A DNA stretch of 64,000 bases from CAJCIY01 sp964245825 (GTDB lineage Bacteria > Actinomycetota > Actinomycetes > Mycobacteriales > CAJCIY01), in NCBI GenBank assembly GCA_964245825.1, contig CAXTNT010000005.1:124001-188000 (forward strand), in the 5' to 3' direction. Below are positions 7,788 through 16,302 of this stretch, in pieces (the first letter of the stretch is position 1; each line of letters starts with the position of its first letter). The notes beneath the pieces are model-generated. The model was not told where the DNA came from and ran no database searches. It saw only the letters and a list, made by a program, of their open reading frames with translations. The translations under genes were made by a program, and so were the position numbers.

Positions 7788-9137
7788 TCAGTCGTCGGGC
7801 GGCTCGGGCGCCCGGGCGTGCCGGCCGAGCGCAGCCGCCCGCAGCTCGGCCCAGTGCGCCAGCTTCACCCGGCCGCGGGCGTATGGCTCCCCAGCCCGCT
7901 CCTCGGCAGCGTCGATGGCCAGCCACCCGTCCCAGTCGACGAGGGTCTCTGCGGGCAACCCCGGGACCTCGCCGTCGACGCCCCGGCCCTCCGGCAGGTC
8001 GGCCAACAGCGCCCGGACCGTCTCCGCGGCATCACTGCGGTTGGTGCCGATGACGCCGGTCGGCCCGCGCTTGATCCACCCCGCGACGTACTCGCCCGGC
8101 GAGACCGCGCCGTCGCGCAGCACCCGGCCGCCCTCGTTCGGGATCACCCCCCGGTCCGGGTCCAGCGGAACGCCGGGTAACGCGGCGCCGCGGTAGCCCA
8201 CCGACCGCAGCACCAGCTGCGCCGGCAGCACCGCCGTCGGACGCACCACCCGCAGCCGGCCGTCCGGATCGAGCGCGGTCTGATCGCACCGCACGCCGGT
8301 GACCCGCAGTGGTCCGCACACCTCGACCGGCGCCCGCCAGAAGTGCAGGTGCAGCCGGCGCTCGGCCCCGGACGGCGGCCGGTGCGCGTACTCCCGCAGC
8401 ACCGCCACGTTGCGGGCGGCCTCCCGCTCGGTCTCGGCCAGCGCCGCACTCACCGGGTCGAGCTCGAGATCGGCAGCCTCGACGAGCACGTCCACCCCGG
8501 AGACCTCGCCGAGTTCGCGCAGCTCCTTGGTGGTGAACTTCACCTGCGCCGGGCCGCGCCGGGCGAGCAGGTGCACGTCGCGCACGTCACTCGCGGCCAG
8601 CACGTCGAGCACGTGCGTCGGAAGGTCGGTGCGGGCCAGGTCCTCGGTGGACCGGACCAGCAGCCGCGCCACGTCGAGCGCGACGTTGCCGGCCCCGACG
8701 ACGACGGCGCTCTCGGCCCGCAGCAGCGCAGCGTCCAGGGCGGCGTCGGGATGCCCGGAGTACCAGGCGACGAACTCCACCGCGGACAGGCTGCCCGGCA
8801 GGTCCTCGCCGGGCACCTCGAGCCGCCGGTCGCGCGCCGCGCCGAAGGCGTACACGACCGCGTCGTAGTGCGCGCGCAGCTGCTCGACCGTGGGGGCGAC
8901 ACCCACCTCCACGTCACCGAGGAAACGGATCGCCGGGTCCTCGAAGGTGCGGTGCAGTGCCTTGGTGATCGACTTGATCTTCGGGTGGTCCGGCGCCACC
9001 CCGTAGCGCACCAGACCGAAGGGCGCCGGCAGCCGGTCGAAGACGTCGACCCGCACCTCGCCCGGCCTGGCCTTGAGCAGCGACTCGGCCGCGTAGATCC
9101 CGGACGGACCGGACCCGACCACCGCCACGCGTAGCAC
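7788..9137 (-). CDS. fprA: Ferredoxin/adrenodoxin-type NADP+ reductase (FprA-like)
   Basis: Protein of 449 residues, very close in length to M. tuberculosis FprA. It transfers electrons between NADPH and ferredoxin through FAD and could feed the P450s of this genome. The FAD motif VVGSGPSGIYAAE is at residues 5-17, the NADPH motif VVGAGNVALDVARLL is mid-protein, and conserved segments such as FGLVRYGVAPDHPKIK, LARRGPAQVKFT and GWIKRGPTGVIGTNRSDA are present. The start is GTG 9137; longer readings add a low-complexity leader and are unlikely. It lies 52 bp downstream of the VKOR gene on the same strand and may be co-transcribed with it. Confidence 0.92.
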   Translation of the reverse strand: MLRVAVVGSGPSGIYAAESLLKARPGEVRVDVFDRLPAPFGLVRYGVAPDHPKIKSITKALHRTFEDPAIRFLGDVEVGVAPTVEQLRAHYDAVVYAFGAARDRRLEVPGEDLPGSLSAVEFVAWYSGHPDAALDAALLRAESAVVVGAGNVALDVARLLVRSTEDLARTDLPTHVLDVLAASDVRDVHLLARRGPAQVKFTTKELRELGEVSGVDVLVEAADLELDPVSAALAETEREAARNVAVLREYAHRPPSGAERRLHLHFWRAPVEVCGPLRVTGVRCDQTALDPDGRLRVVRPTAVLPAQLVLRSVGYRGAALPGVPLDPDRGVIPNEGGRVLRDGAVSPGEYVAGWIKRGPTGVIGTNRSDAAETVRALLADLPEGRGVDGEVPGLPAETLVDWDGWLAIDAAEERAGEPYARGRVKLAHWAELRAAALGRHARAPEPPDD

Positions 9138-9189
9138 GTGCCCGAGCCTACCGAGGGCAGGCCGCGCACGTGGCCCGCCAGATCGGGCG

Positions 9190-9714
9190 TTACGCCCGCT
9201 TCGTGGCTGCGAACCGGTCCACGTGTCTGTCCTCGTCGTCACCGTCGACGTCGAGCGGAAATGTCACGAGAGTCCCGTAGGTGATCACGATGAAGAGAAG
9301 CAACGCGATCGCGTGGACCACGCTGCAGTACTCGCAGATGTTGTGGATTTTCACGAGCTCCGCATAAACCAGCCACAGCACGAAGCCGAGTCCGGCGATC
9401 GCGCCGAACTGCCGGAGCACGCGCACCCGCGGGTCGGCACTTCGCCAGGCGACGGGAAGTAGAAACGGGATCGCGCCGAGGAAGTAGAGCAAGCCGAGGA
9501 GGGCCACCGGAACGCCGAGGATGTGGGACTCGGCGCTGGTGGTGACCTTCGTACAGTTGACGAAGTGGCCCGCCTTGCAGCCGGCCAGATGGTTGCTCCC
9601 GCTGAAGTGCTCCGCCGTGAGGTACGACGCGACGGCGACACCCAGGACGGCCAGGAGGAGGGTCGCGGGGGACAACCAGCGCGGCGGACGCACAACGCGG
9701 ACCGGCTGCGTCAT
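9190..9714 (-). CDS. Vitamin K epoxide reductase family membrane protein (VKOR)
   Basis: Protein of 174 residues with four predicted membrane segments (about 16-33, 65-89, 101-122, 131-153). Bacterial VKOR re-oxidises DsbA-like proteins by passing electrons to quinone. The needed residues are present: a periplasmic-loop pair C46 and C54, and the CXXC C127-E-Y-C130 in the last helix. The conserved loop ESHILGVPVALLG is also there. The start overlaps the stop of the DUF929 gene by 4 bases (ATGA), so the DUF929 thioredoxin-like protein is the likely partner in oxidative folding of exported proteins. Confidence 0.93.
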   Translation of the reverse strand: MTQPVRVVRPPRWLSPATLLLAVLGVAVASYLTAEHFSGSNHLAGCKAGHFVNCTKVTTSAESHILGVPVALLGLLYFLGAIPFLLPVAWRSADPRVRVLRQFGAIAGLGFVLWLVYAELVKIHNICEYCSVVHAIALLLFIVITYGTLVTFPLDVDGDDEDRHVDRFAATKRA

Positions 9715-10616
9715 CCTGACCCGCTGCTCCCCGTGCTAGCCGCGTGGACGTCGAGGTACGGCGCTGCCGCAACGACCTCGGAACTCTTACAGACCGAGCC
9801 GGGCTGCCCGTTCGTCACGCGACAGATCCCCGCCGTGAGGATGTTCGCGCTGGCGAGAATCGTCGCGCCGACCGTGCTGTTCGGATCCTTCAACGACGCG
9901 GCGATCTGCACTGCCGTCATGCCCTTGAGGATGGTCGGGCTGAACTGCACCGAGGCCTGATAGGCGTTGTTGATCGACACGAACGGGAAGGACGCGTTGG
10001 CGTACTTGGTGAACGCCGCCTCGGCCGCCGACGGCGGCGTGTCGAGCGGCTTCTGCGCCCGGTCCTCGGCCTCGGTCGCACTGAGCGCCAGGTAGGAACT
10101 CGTGAACTTCGTCGTCACGAAGCTGAGGGTCGCCGTGTTCGGATCCACATCCGTTCCCGACGACTGGGTGATCTGCAGTCCACTCAACGTGCCGAACCGG
10201 CTGAGGGCCGCGGCGATCGCCCAGCGCTCAGCAGCGCAGTACGGGCAGAACTCCCCGCCGATGTAGATCAGCGTGGGGTGGCCGTCGGTCACGACGGGCG
10301 TGCCACCAGACAGTGTGGCAATGCCGGTGACCGTCTTGTTCACACCCTGGACACCGGCGCTCGCGAAGGCAGCGGCCGGAATCGCGGTGATGTCCGCGCT
10401 GACCGAGGCGGGAGCCGCCCCCGTGACGTTCTTGCCGCCCTTCTTGGTGGCAGAGTTGTTCAGGACCACGAACACGACGACGAGGACGACCACCAGACCG
10501 ACGACGCTCCACAGCCCGATGAAGCCGAATTTGCGGCGGCGCTCTGCCTTCCGGATCTGCTCCCGGCGGGCCTGGGCGCGTGCGCGGGCCTCGGCGTTCC
10601 GTGTCTTCTGCGGCAC
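9711..10616 (-). CDS. DUF929 membrane-anchored thioredoxin-like protein
   Basis: Protein of 301 residues. A strongly basic N-terminus (residues 1-30) is followed by one membrane helix at about 31-53, so the bulk faces outside. A thioredoxin-like CXXC motif, C124-P-Y-C127, occurs in IYIGGEFCPYCAAERWAI. A second Cys pair lies near the C-terminus (ICRVTNGQPGSVCK). DUF929 has no proven reaction; the CPYC motif and overlap with VKOR argue for a DsbA-type thiol oxidase. GTG start at 10616. It is divergent from the gene at 10763. Confidence 0.88.
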   Translation of the reverse strand: MPQKTRNAEARARAQARREQIRKAERRRKFGFIGLWSVVGLVVVLVVVFVVLNNSATKKGGKNVTGAAPASVSADITAIPAAAFASAGVQGVNKTVTGIATLSGGTPVVTDGHPTLIYIGGEFCPYCAAERWAIAAALSRFGTLSGLQITQSSGTDVDPNTATLSFVTTKFTSSYLALSATEAEDRAQKPLDTPPSAAEAAFTKYANASFPFVSINNAYQASVQFSPTILKGMTAVQIAASLKDPNSTVGATILASANILTAGICRVTNGQPGSVCKSSEVVAAAPYLDVHAASTGSSGSG

Positions 10617-10762
10617 CCGCCCACCCTAACCGGGGATCCGCGCGGATCAGCGTCCGGTTCAGCAACTACTCAGTTGCGTACGCACCGCGCTGACCGCAGA
10701 CCGGCCGCAGCCGCGTCCCCGCCGCAGCACATCAGGGCCTGCGCCGCGCGCACACTGGCCCG
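10617..10762. promoter_or_regulatory. Divergent intergenic region with two inverted repeats
   Basis: This 146-bp gap lies between the divergent DUF929 gene and the gene at 10763 and must hold both promoters. It contains the perfect 14-bp palindrome GATCCGCGCGGATC (10635-10648) and the stem GCAACT-ACTC-AGTTGC (10662-10677). No clear -10/-35 pair could be chosen by eye. Either repeat could be a regulator site or a transcript hairpin. Confidence 0.4.
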
Positions 10763-11743
10763 GTGACGACCGACCTCGGGGTCTACGGGGACCCGCGGCT
10801 GCCAGCGGAGCGGGTGCCCCCGCCGCCCACCGCTCGGCCGCGGCGCAGTGCTGGCCCCCGGCTCGGCGTCGTGGTCGCCGCTGTGCTCATCGCGGAGGGC
10901 CTCGCGCTCGCCGGCCGGATCACGCTCGAGCACACCGCGGCCGCCGACCCGGCGACCACGGCGAGGCAGCTGTTCACCGCCCTCGCCCGGGACGACGCCG
11001 ACACCGCGCGCGGGCTGGTGGTGGGCATGGGACCCGGCACGACGCTGCTCGACCTGACCGCGCTGCACAGTGAGGGCGCGGTGCAGTTCGCGCGTGTGAG
11101 CGCGGTCAGTAGCCACGGGGACGCCGCCGCGGTGACCGTCACGTACGTCATCGGCGGCCTGACGTCCACCACGGTGCTGCGGGAACGGCGCCAGCGGACC
11201 GGTCCGCTGCACGCCCCGCGCTGGCGGGTGGTCGGCGGGCTGCCGGTCCTGCACGTCACCGCACCCGCGTACGAACCCACCGTCACCGTCGCGGGGCACC
11301 CCGTACCCCTGCGCGACGGCGCCGCGGACGTGACCGTGTTCCCCGGCATCGTCGCGGTCGCCCTGCCCGCGCACCTGCCGGCCGGCGACGCCGCGCAGAC
11401 GGTCGCCGCGACCGGCGACCGGGTGCCGGTCGCACTCACGGTGCTGCCAGACTCCACCGTGTTCCAGCAGCTGGAGAACGCAGTCAGCGCACAACTGCTG
11501 CCCGGGCTGTTGGCCGACGGGGCGCAGGCGGGCTCGTCGCCCGACCTGTCGATCTCCGTCGACGAGGTGCTGCTCGAGGCCGACGGAACCACGCTGACCT
11601 TCACCGGCGAGATCGTCGAGGGTGGGCCCGCGGGGCCGTCCGCCGCCACCACCACCACGTCGACGAGGACGTTCGGCGGCACCGCGCACTACACGTCCGG
11701 CCGGGTCACCGAACTCGCGCTGACGCTGACACCCAGTTCCTGA
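10763..11743 (+). CDS. Membrane-anchored protein of unknown function
   Basis: Protein of 326 residues, not recognised. A proline/arginine-rich cytosolic leader (about 1-30) precedes one hydrophobic segment (about 33-52, LGVVVAAVLIAEGLALAG), leaving a roughly 270-residue external part. The external part looks like two beta-rich domains: residues about 60-140 (TTARQLFTALARDDADTARGL, reminiscent of SnoaL/NTF2-like or stress-anchor domains) and about 150-326, with many V/T strands and a Thr/Ser-rich patch before the end. GTG 10763. It is convergent with the TAP-type hydrolase, with only 3 bases between stops. Confidence 0.7.
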   Translation: MTTDLGVYGDPRLPAERVPPPPTARPRRSAGPRLGVVVAAVLIAEGLALAGRITLEHTAAADPATTARQLFTALARDDADTARGLVVGMGPGTTLLDLTALHSEGAVQFARVSAVSSHGDAAAVTVTYVIGGLTSTTVLRERRQRTGPLHAPRWRVVGGLPVLHVTAPAYEPTVTVAGHPVPLRDGAADVTVFPGIVAVALPAHLPAGDAAQTVAATGDRVPVALTVLPDSTVFQQLENAVSAQLLPGLLADGAQAGSSPDLSISVDEVLLEADGTTLTFTGEIVEGGPAGPSAATTTTSTRTFGGTAHYTSGRVTELALTLTPSS

Positions 11744-11746
11744 GGC

Positions 11747-13363
11747 TCAGCACCGGGCGCCGGTCACGCGGGACGGGGCGGCCAGGCTGATCAGGTACGC
11801 GTTCACCACCCGCTGCACGCAGCCGCTGCCGCTGGCCCGGTAGGCCGTGTGCCCGTCGCCGTCGTAGCTCAGCAGCGTCCCGCCGTCGAGCTGCCGGGCC
11901 AGCGCGACCGCCTCCCCGTACGGGGTGGCGGGATCGCGGGTCGTCCCGAGCACCAGGATCGCCGGCGCTCCCGGGGCCACCACCGGGGCGGTGTCCTGCA
12001 CCGCCCGGACCGGCCACGCGGCGCAGCCGATCCCCGACCAGGCGATGGCGCGACCGAAGATCGGGGCGGCCGGAGCCAGCGCGGCGGCCAGCGCCCCCGC
12101 CTGCGTCGCCGTCGCCGGGTAGGTGTGGTCCGAGCAGTTGATGGCCAGGTTGGCCTCGCTCTCCGGGTCGTAGCTGCCGTCGGCGTTTCGGCCGAGCAGC
12201 CCGTCGGCCAGCTGCAGCAGCAGGCCACCGGCCCCGGACTGGGCCAGTGACAGCGCCGTGCCCAGCGCTGGCCAGCCGTGCGTCCGGTCATACAGGGTCG
12301 CCAGGGTCCCCGTCAGGAACAGCCCTGCCGTGACCCGCCGGGAGCCGATCCCGGGCAAGGGCGTCACGGCGACCTGGGCCGCCAGCGCCCGGTACCCCGA
12401 CTCGACCGCCGCCGCCGAGCCGTCCGCCGCGCCGAACGGGCACTGCTGGTTGCCGACGCACCACGCCGCGAACGCATCGAACGCACCCTCGAAGCCGGTG
12501 GCCTGCCCGGCGATGAGCTGGGTCCCGGTCAGCGTCGGGTCGATCGCGCCGTCGAGCACGAACGCGCGGATGTGCGTCGGGAACAGCCGGGCGTACGTGG
12601 CGCCGAGGTAGGTGCCGTAGGAGTAGCCGAGATAGGTGAGCCGGGGTTCGCCGAGGGCCGCCCGGATCGCGTCCAGGTCGCGCGCCGCATCGACGGTGGA
12701 CAGGTGCCGCAGCTCGTCGCCCATCGCTGCGCCGCAGGCGGCCGCCTCCCGGGCAGCCGCCGCGAAGAGGCTCGCGGCCTGCTGGGCGGTGGCGGGGTAT
12801 GGCGGCTCCGCGTACAGCGTGTCCAGCTCGGCGCCGGTCAGGCAGTGCACCGGGGCGCTGGCGCCGGTGCCGCGCGGGTCGAACCCGACGACGTCGAAGC
12901 GGGCCCGGACCGCGGCGGGGATGGCGCTGAGGTCGGCGCGGACGAACGACACCCCGCTGCCGCCCGGGCCGCCCGGGTTGACCACCAGCGATCCGAGTCG
13001 CGCCGAGGCCGGTCCGGTCGCCCGGGCCCGGATCAGGGCCAGCCCGACGGTGCGGCCGGTCGCCGCCGGATCGGTGTGCGACCAGTCCAGCGGGACGGCG
13101 AGGCGCGCGCAGCTGAACACACCCCCGCACGGAGCCCAGCGCACCGGCGACGCCGGGCGCACGGAGACGGTGGACACGGGAGCGGTGGGCACGGCCCTCG
13201 GCGCCGGCGCGGTCGGCGAGGGCAGCTGCACCACCTGCGGCCGACCGGAGCGGTGCCCGAGCTGGCGGGCGACGACCACCGCGACGCCCGCCGCGGCCAG
13301 CACCGCGAGCGCGACGCACAGCACCAGCACCTGCCTGCCGCGGTCCACCCGGCGCCCGGTCAC
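11747..13363 (-). CDS. Membrane-anchored/secreted alpha/beta hydrolase, tripeptidyl-aminopeptidase type
   Basis: Protein of 538 residues. A hydrophobic anchor or signal segment (about 12-33) is followed by a Pro/Thr/Val-rich linker. The hydrolase domain has the SSAP/TAP features: oxyanion segment VVNPGGPGGSGVSFV, nucleophile elbow GYSYGTYLGATYARLFP, and the C-terminal TAP-like domain with ILVLGTTRDPATPYGEA (Asp) and YDGDGHTAY (His). Cysteines such as C in WAPCGGVFSCARLAVPLDW suggest disulfides outside the membrane. Its GTG overlaps the stop of the phosphatase gene (GTGA). It probably removes N-terminal peptides from exported substrates; specificity is unknown. A second secreted hydrolase of the same broad type is at 47023. 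Confidence 0.88.
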   Translation of the reverse strand: MTGRRVDRGRQVLVLCVALAVLAAAGVAVVVARQLGHRSGRPQVVQLPSPTAPAPRAVPTAPVSTVSVRPASPVRWAPCGGVFSCARLAVPLDWSHTDPAATGRTVGLALIRARATGPASARLGSLVVNPGGPGGSGVSFVRADLSAIPAAVRARFDVVGFDPRGTGASAPVHCLTGAELDTLYAEPPYPATAQQAASLFAAAAREAAACGAAMGDELRHLSTVDAARDLDAIRAALGEPRLTYLGYSYGTYLGATYARLFPTHIRAFVLDGAIDPTLTGTQLIAGQATGFEGAFDAFAAWCVGNQQCPFGAADGSAAAVESGYRALAAQVAVTPLPGIGSRRVTAGLFLTGTLATLYDRTHGWPALGTALSLAQSGAGGLLLQLADGLLGRNADGSYDPESEANLAINCSDHTYPATATQAGALAAALAPAAPIFGRAIAWSGIGCAAWPVRAVQDTAPVVAPGAPAILVLGTTRDPATPYGEAVALARQLDGGTLLSYDGDGHTAYRASGSGCVQRVVNAYLISLAAPSRVTGARC

Positions 13364-13956
13364 GGCCCGGCCCCGGTGGGCGGCACGTTCCAGCGCAGCA
13401 GCGCCGGCCGCTCGTGCTCGGTGCCCAGCACACCGAGCCCCGCGGCGTCCAGCACGAACATCGCGCCGGCCCCCGGCGGCAGGCCCAGCCAGCGGGCGGT
13501 CAGCACCCGGAGCAGGTGCGAGTGGGCGACGAGCAGCACGTCGCCGCCGGTCAGCGCCGGGCGTACGCGGTCGGCCAACAGCGCGTCCACGCGCGCGCCG
13601 ACCGCGGCCGCGTCCTCGCCGCCGGCAGCGCCGTCCGACCACAGCCACCACCGCGGCACCTCGCCGCGGATCTCCGCGGTGGTCCGCCCCTCGTGCTCGC
13701 CGTAGTCCCACTCGACCAGCCGGGCGTCGGAGTCGGCGGCAGGAAATCCCGCCAGCGCGGCGGTCTCGCGCGCCCGCACCAGCGGGCTGGTCAGCACCAG
13801 CGACCAGGGCTGCTCGCCGCGCAGAGCGCGCAGGCTCGCCCCCGCGCGCTCGGCGAGCATCCGACCCTCGGCCAGCAGTGGCACGTCCGTCCGGCCCGTG
13901 TGCCGGCGGTCCCGGCTCCAGGCGGTCTCGCCGTGCCGCAGCACGTACAGGCTCAT
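13360..13956 (-). CDS. Histidine phosphatase (phosphoglycerate-mutase-like)
   Basis: Protein of 198 residues. The catalytic RHG motif is at residues 7-9 in LYVLRHGETAWS, the second arginine in TSPLVRARETAALA, and the second histidine in VLLVAHSHLLRVLTARWL. The insert VEWDYGEHEGRTTAEIR is typical of the broad histidine phosphatase group. The substrate is not predictable. Both ends overlap neighbours by 4 bases (crcB upstream, hydrolase downstream), so it is an internal gene of a coupled operon. Confidence 0.88.
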   Translation of the reverse strand: MSLYVLRHGETAWSRDRRHTGRTDVPLLAEGRMLAERAGASLRALRGEQPWSLVLTSPLVRARETAALAGFPAADSDARLVEWDYGEHEGRTTAEIRGEVPRWWLWSDGAAGGEDAAAVGARVDALLADRVRPALTGGDVLLVAHSHLLRVLTARWLGLPPGAGAMFVLDAAGLGVLGTEHERPALLRWNVPPTGAGP

Positions 13957-14318
13957 GCCAGCGCCAGCGCGAGTCCGCCACAAGCCGCGGCGAAGCCCAG
14001 CAGTGCGGACCCGACGAGGTTGGTGGCGGCGGCCCGCGGACGGCCGTCGCGCAGCAGCCCGACGGTCTCCTGGGAGAACGTCGAGTACGTGGTGAACGCC
14101 CCACAGAAGCCGGTCCCCGCCAACGCGCGCCACTGCGGCGACAGGCCGTGGTGCAGCCCCAGCCCGGTGAGCAGGCCGAGGACGAACGAGCCCACCACGT
14201 TGACGGTGACGGTGCCGTACGGGAAGCCTCCGCCGCTGCGACGGGTGATCACCACGTCGGCGGTGTAGCGGGCGGGGGCGCCGACCACCGCCCCCAGCGC
14301 CACCAGCAGCGCGATCAC
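13953..14318 (-). CDS. crcB: Fluoride channel subunit CrcB/Fluc (second copy)
   Basis: Protein of 121 residues with four membrane helices. Fluc channels export fluoride as dual-topology dimers. Key segments are an early GAPARY-type loop, GTVTVNVVGSFVLGLLTG (conserved Asn in helix 2) and GFCGAFTTYSTFSQE (the G-x-T-T-F/Y-S-T-F motif of helix 3). GTG 14318 overlaps the stop of the other crcB by 4 bases. Paired genes of this kind usually make a heterodimer with opposite subunit orientations. Confidence 0.92.
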   Translation of the reverse strand: MIALLVALGAVVGAPARYTADVVITRRSGGGFPYGTVTVNVVGSFVLGLLTGLGLHHGLSPQWRALAGTGFCGAFTTYSTFSQETVGLLRDGRPRAAATNLVGSALLGFAAACGGLALALA

Positions 14319-14749
14319 GGCGCCGCCGCGAGGCCGACAGCGGTCGCGGCCAGGCCGCCGAACAGGCTCGCCGCGACGTACCCCAGCGCGAGGCCGGCGT
14401 GGTCGGTCGAGACCAGCCGGTCGGCCTCGACGGCGAAGGTGGAGAACGTGGTGTACCCCCCGAGCACGCCGGTGCCCAGCAGCGGTCGCCACAGCGGGCT
14501 GCGGCCGGGGCGCCGCGTGAGGGCGCCGACCAGCATCCCGAGCAGCAGACAACCCGTGATGTTGATCAGCAGCGTGGCCATCGGGAACGTGCCGGTGGCG
14601 GTCGGCAGGGCCACGCCCACGCCGTACCGGGCCAGCGCCCCCACGGCCCCACCGACCGCGACCGCCGCCACCAGCCTGGGTGCCAGCGGCGGCTCGCCGC
14701 GCGACGGCAGGTCCGGGTCGTCGTCCCCCCGGAAGGGCTGCGAGGTCAC
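14315..14749 (-). CDS. crcB: Fluoride channel subunit CrcB/Fluc (first copy)
   Basis: Protein of 144 residues: a polar 20-residue leader, then four membrane helices. Family residues are VGALARYGV, TLLINITGCLLLGMLVG (conserved Asn) and GVLGGYTTFSTFAVEADRL. It is the first gene of a four-gene run (crcB, crcB, phosphatase, hydrolase), each joined by a 4-base overlap. Start GTG 14749, back to back with the peroxiredoxin gene (36-bp gap). No fluoride (crcB) riboswitch can be seen in that short gap. Confidence 0.92.
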   Translation of the reverse strand: MTSQPFRGDDDPDLPSRGEPPLAPRLVAAVAVGGAVGALARYGVGVALPTATGTFPMATLLINITGCLLLGMLVGALTRRPGRSPLWRPLLGTGVLGGYTTFSTFAVEADRLVSTDHAGLALGYVAASLFGGLAATAVGLAAAP

Positions 14750-14785
14750 GGCCGGACGCTACCGGCCGCCGCTACGCTCGAACGC

Positions 14786-15277
14786 ATGCCCGCCGACCCC
14801 CTCGCGCCCGTCCGGCTGCAGCCCGGCGACACCGCCCCGCCGTTCTCGCTCCCGGCGGCCGACGGCACGACGGTGTCGCTCGCGGACTTCGTGGGCCGCA
14901 GCGTGATCGTGTACGCCTACCCGGCCGCGATGACGCCGGGCTGCACCACCCAGGCGTGCGACTTCCGCGACAACCTGGCCCAGCTCGCCGATGCCGGGCT
15001 GGACGTCGTCGGCATCTCACCGGACAAGCCCGAGAAGCTGGCGAAGTTCGTCGCCAAGGAGGGGCTGACCTTCCCGCTGCTGGCCGATCCCGACAAGCAC
15101 GTGCTGACCGCCTACGGCGCCTTCGGAGAGAAGAAGCTCTACGGCCGCACCGTCACGGGGGTGATCCGCTCGACTCTCGTGGTCGACCCGGCCGGCACGA
15201 TCGCCCACGCCTTCTACGGCGTGAAGGCCACCGGCCATGTCGCGAAGCTGATCCGCGACCTGGGGCTCGCCGGCTGA
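14786..15277 (+). CDS. bcp: Peroxiredoxin, BCP/PrxQ type (thioredoxin-dependent)
   Basis: Protein of 163 residues, the usual size. It reduces hydroperoxides in the cytosol. The peroxidatic site is YPAAMTPGCTTQACDFRDN: the T-P-G-C-T motif with the resolving cysteine five residues on (CTTQAC), as in 2-Cys BCP enzymes. Conserved C-terminal segments VIRSTLVVDPAGTI and AFYGVKATGH are present. ATG 14786. It converges on the acetyltransferase gene with 4 bases between stops. Confidence 0.93.
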   Translation: MPADPLAPVRLQPGDTAPPFSLPAADGTTVSLADFVGRSVIVYAYPAAMTPGCTTQACDFRDNLAQLADAGLDVVGISPDKPEKLAKFVAKEGLTFPLLADPDKHVLTAYGAFGEKKLYGRTVTGVIRSTLVVDPAGTIAHAFYGVKATGHVAKLIRDLGLAG

Positions 15278-15281
15278 GCGG

Positions 15282-16145
15282 TCAGAGGAACGCTCCATGC
15301 GGGATGTACGGGGTGGGTTCGGGTCGCCCGCGCCAGCACACCGCCCCGCCGAGGCTCAGGGGCAGCCGGGCCGCGACCAGCACATCCAGCGCCCACTGCT
15401 GGCGCCCGGTCACGTGTCCGAGCGTCGCATCGACGCCCAGCTCGACCGCCCGGGCGACCGCCGCCCACAGCACCGCCCGGGCGGCGTCGGCATCGGTGCC
15501 CGCCAGCAGACTGATCCAGCCGCGGTCGGCGACGTACGCGTACGCGCGGCGCCCACCATCTTCGTAGCGCAGGGCGAAACCGGGGGCGCCCTGAATGAAG
15601 GCGTGGTCGGGGCCGTGCCCGTGCCCGCGGGCGATCCGGTCGACGGCGTCGGCGAACTCCGGGTCGACGCCCTCGCGGACGCGGCGATCCGCCTGGTAGG
15701 CAGCGAGATCCGCCGGTCCGGAACCCTCCAGGCACGGGTAGACCGCGAACCCCGCCACGGCGTACCGACGTAGTGCCCGCCCGTCGTCCGAGGCGCAGAT
15801 GACGCCGGGGCCGGTGTGCCCGGCGAGCGCTGCGTCGACCAGCCGCCGGCCGACGCCACCGCCCTGCCTGCCGGGGCGGACCACGAGCAGCGACAGCCCC
15901 CACAACCCCTCGCGTACCGAGGCCGCCGCGACCCCGACGATCTCGCCTGCGTCGACCGCGACCCACTGCCTGCTCGGGTCGGTGTCGAGCAGGTGGGCCA
16001 TCCGCCGCTTCCACCAGGCCAGTCGGGCCTCGTCCCAGTCGTGCGGCGTCCGTCCCCGCTGGCGGTCCAGCTCGGCGAAGGCCGAGATGGGCAGGACATG
16101 GAGCCCGTCGATGTCGTCGGCCGCGAGTCGGCGGATGTCGGTCAT
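15282..16145 (-). CDS. GNAT family N-acetyltransferase (two-domain)
   Basis: Protein of 287 residues, longer than a single GNAT fold. The N-terminal GNAT half has the acetyl-CoA loop VVRPGRQGGGVGRRLVDAAL (G-x-G-x-G/A) at about residues 89-108, followed by SDDGRALRRYAVAGF. The C-terminal half has GYAYVADRGWISL-like strands and looks like the second degenerate domain of tandem GNATs. The acceptor is unknown. ATG at 16145; the start lies 43 bp from the tRNA gene, which is on the other strand. Confidence 0.82.
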   Translation of the reverse strand: MTDIRRLAADDIDGLHVLPISAFAELDRQRGRTPHDWDEARLAWWKRRMAHLLDTDPSRQWVAVDAGEIVGVAAASVREGLWGLSLLVVRPGRQGGGVGRRLVDAALAGHTGPGVICASDDGRALRRYAVAGFAVYPCLEGSGPADLAAYQADRRVREGVDPEFADAVDRIARGHGHGPDHAFIQGAPGFALRYEDGGRRAYAYVADRGWISLLAGTDADAARAVLWAAVARAVELGVDATLGHVTGRQQWALDVLVAARLPLSLGGAVCWRGRPEPTPYIPHGAFL

Positions 16146-16188
16146 GCTCCGATCCCACCAGAGCGGCCCTGCGAGACTGCGCAGGCCT

Positions 16189-16269
16189 GCGAGAGTGGCG
16201 GAACGGCAGACGCGCCGGTCTTAGGAACCGGTGCCCACGGGCGTGCGGGTTCGACTCCCGCCTCTCGCA
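16189..16269 (+). tRNA. tRNA-Leu (anticodon UAG)
   Basis: The cloverleaf can be drawn by eye: acceptor GCGAGAG (16189-16195) with CTCTCGC (16262-16268) and discriminator A; anticodon stem CCGGT/ACCGG with loop CTTAGGA (anticodon TAG); a long class II variable arm; T-arm GCGGG-TTCGACT-CCCGC. CCA is not encoded. It would read CUA leucine codons, which are rare in this GC-rich genome. Confidence 0.97.
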
Positions 16270-16302
16270 CTGCTCCGACGGGCTTCTCATACTCTTCCGG
16301 CC

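Noticed and set aside
14750..14785. A fluoride riboswitch upstream of crcB
   Set aside because: The gap to the divergent peroxiredoxin gene is only 36 bp, too short for the known aptamer plus leader.
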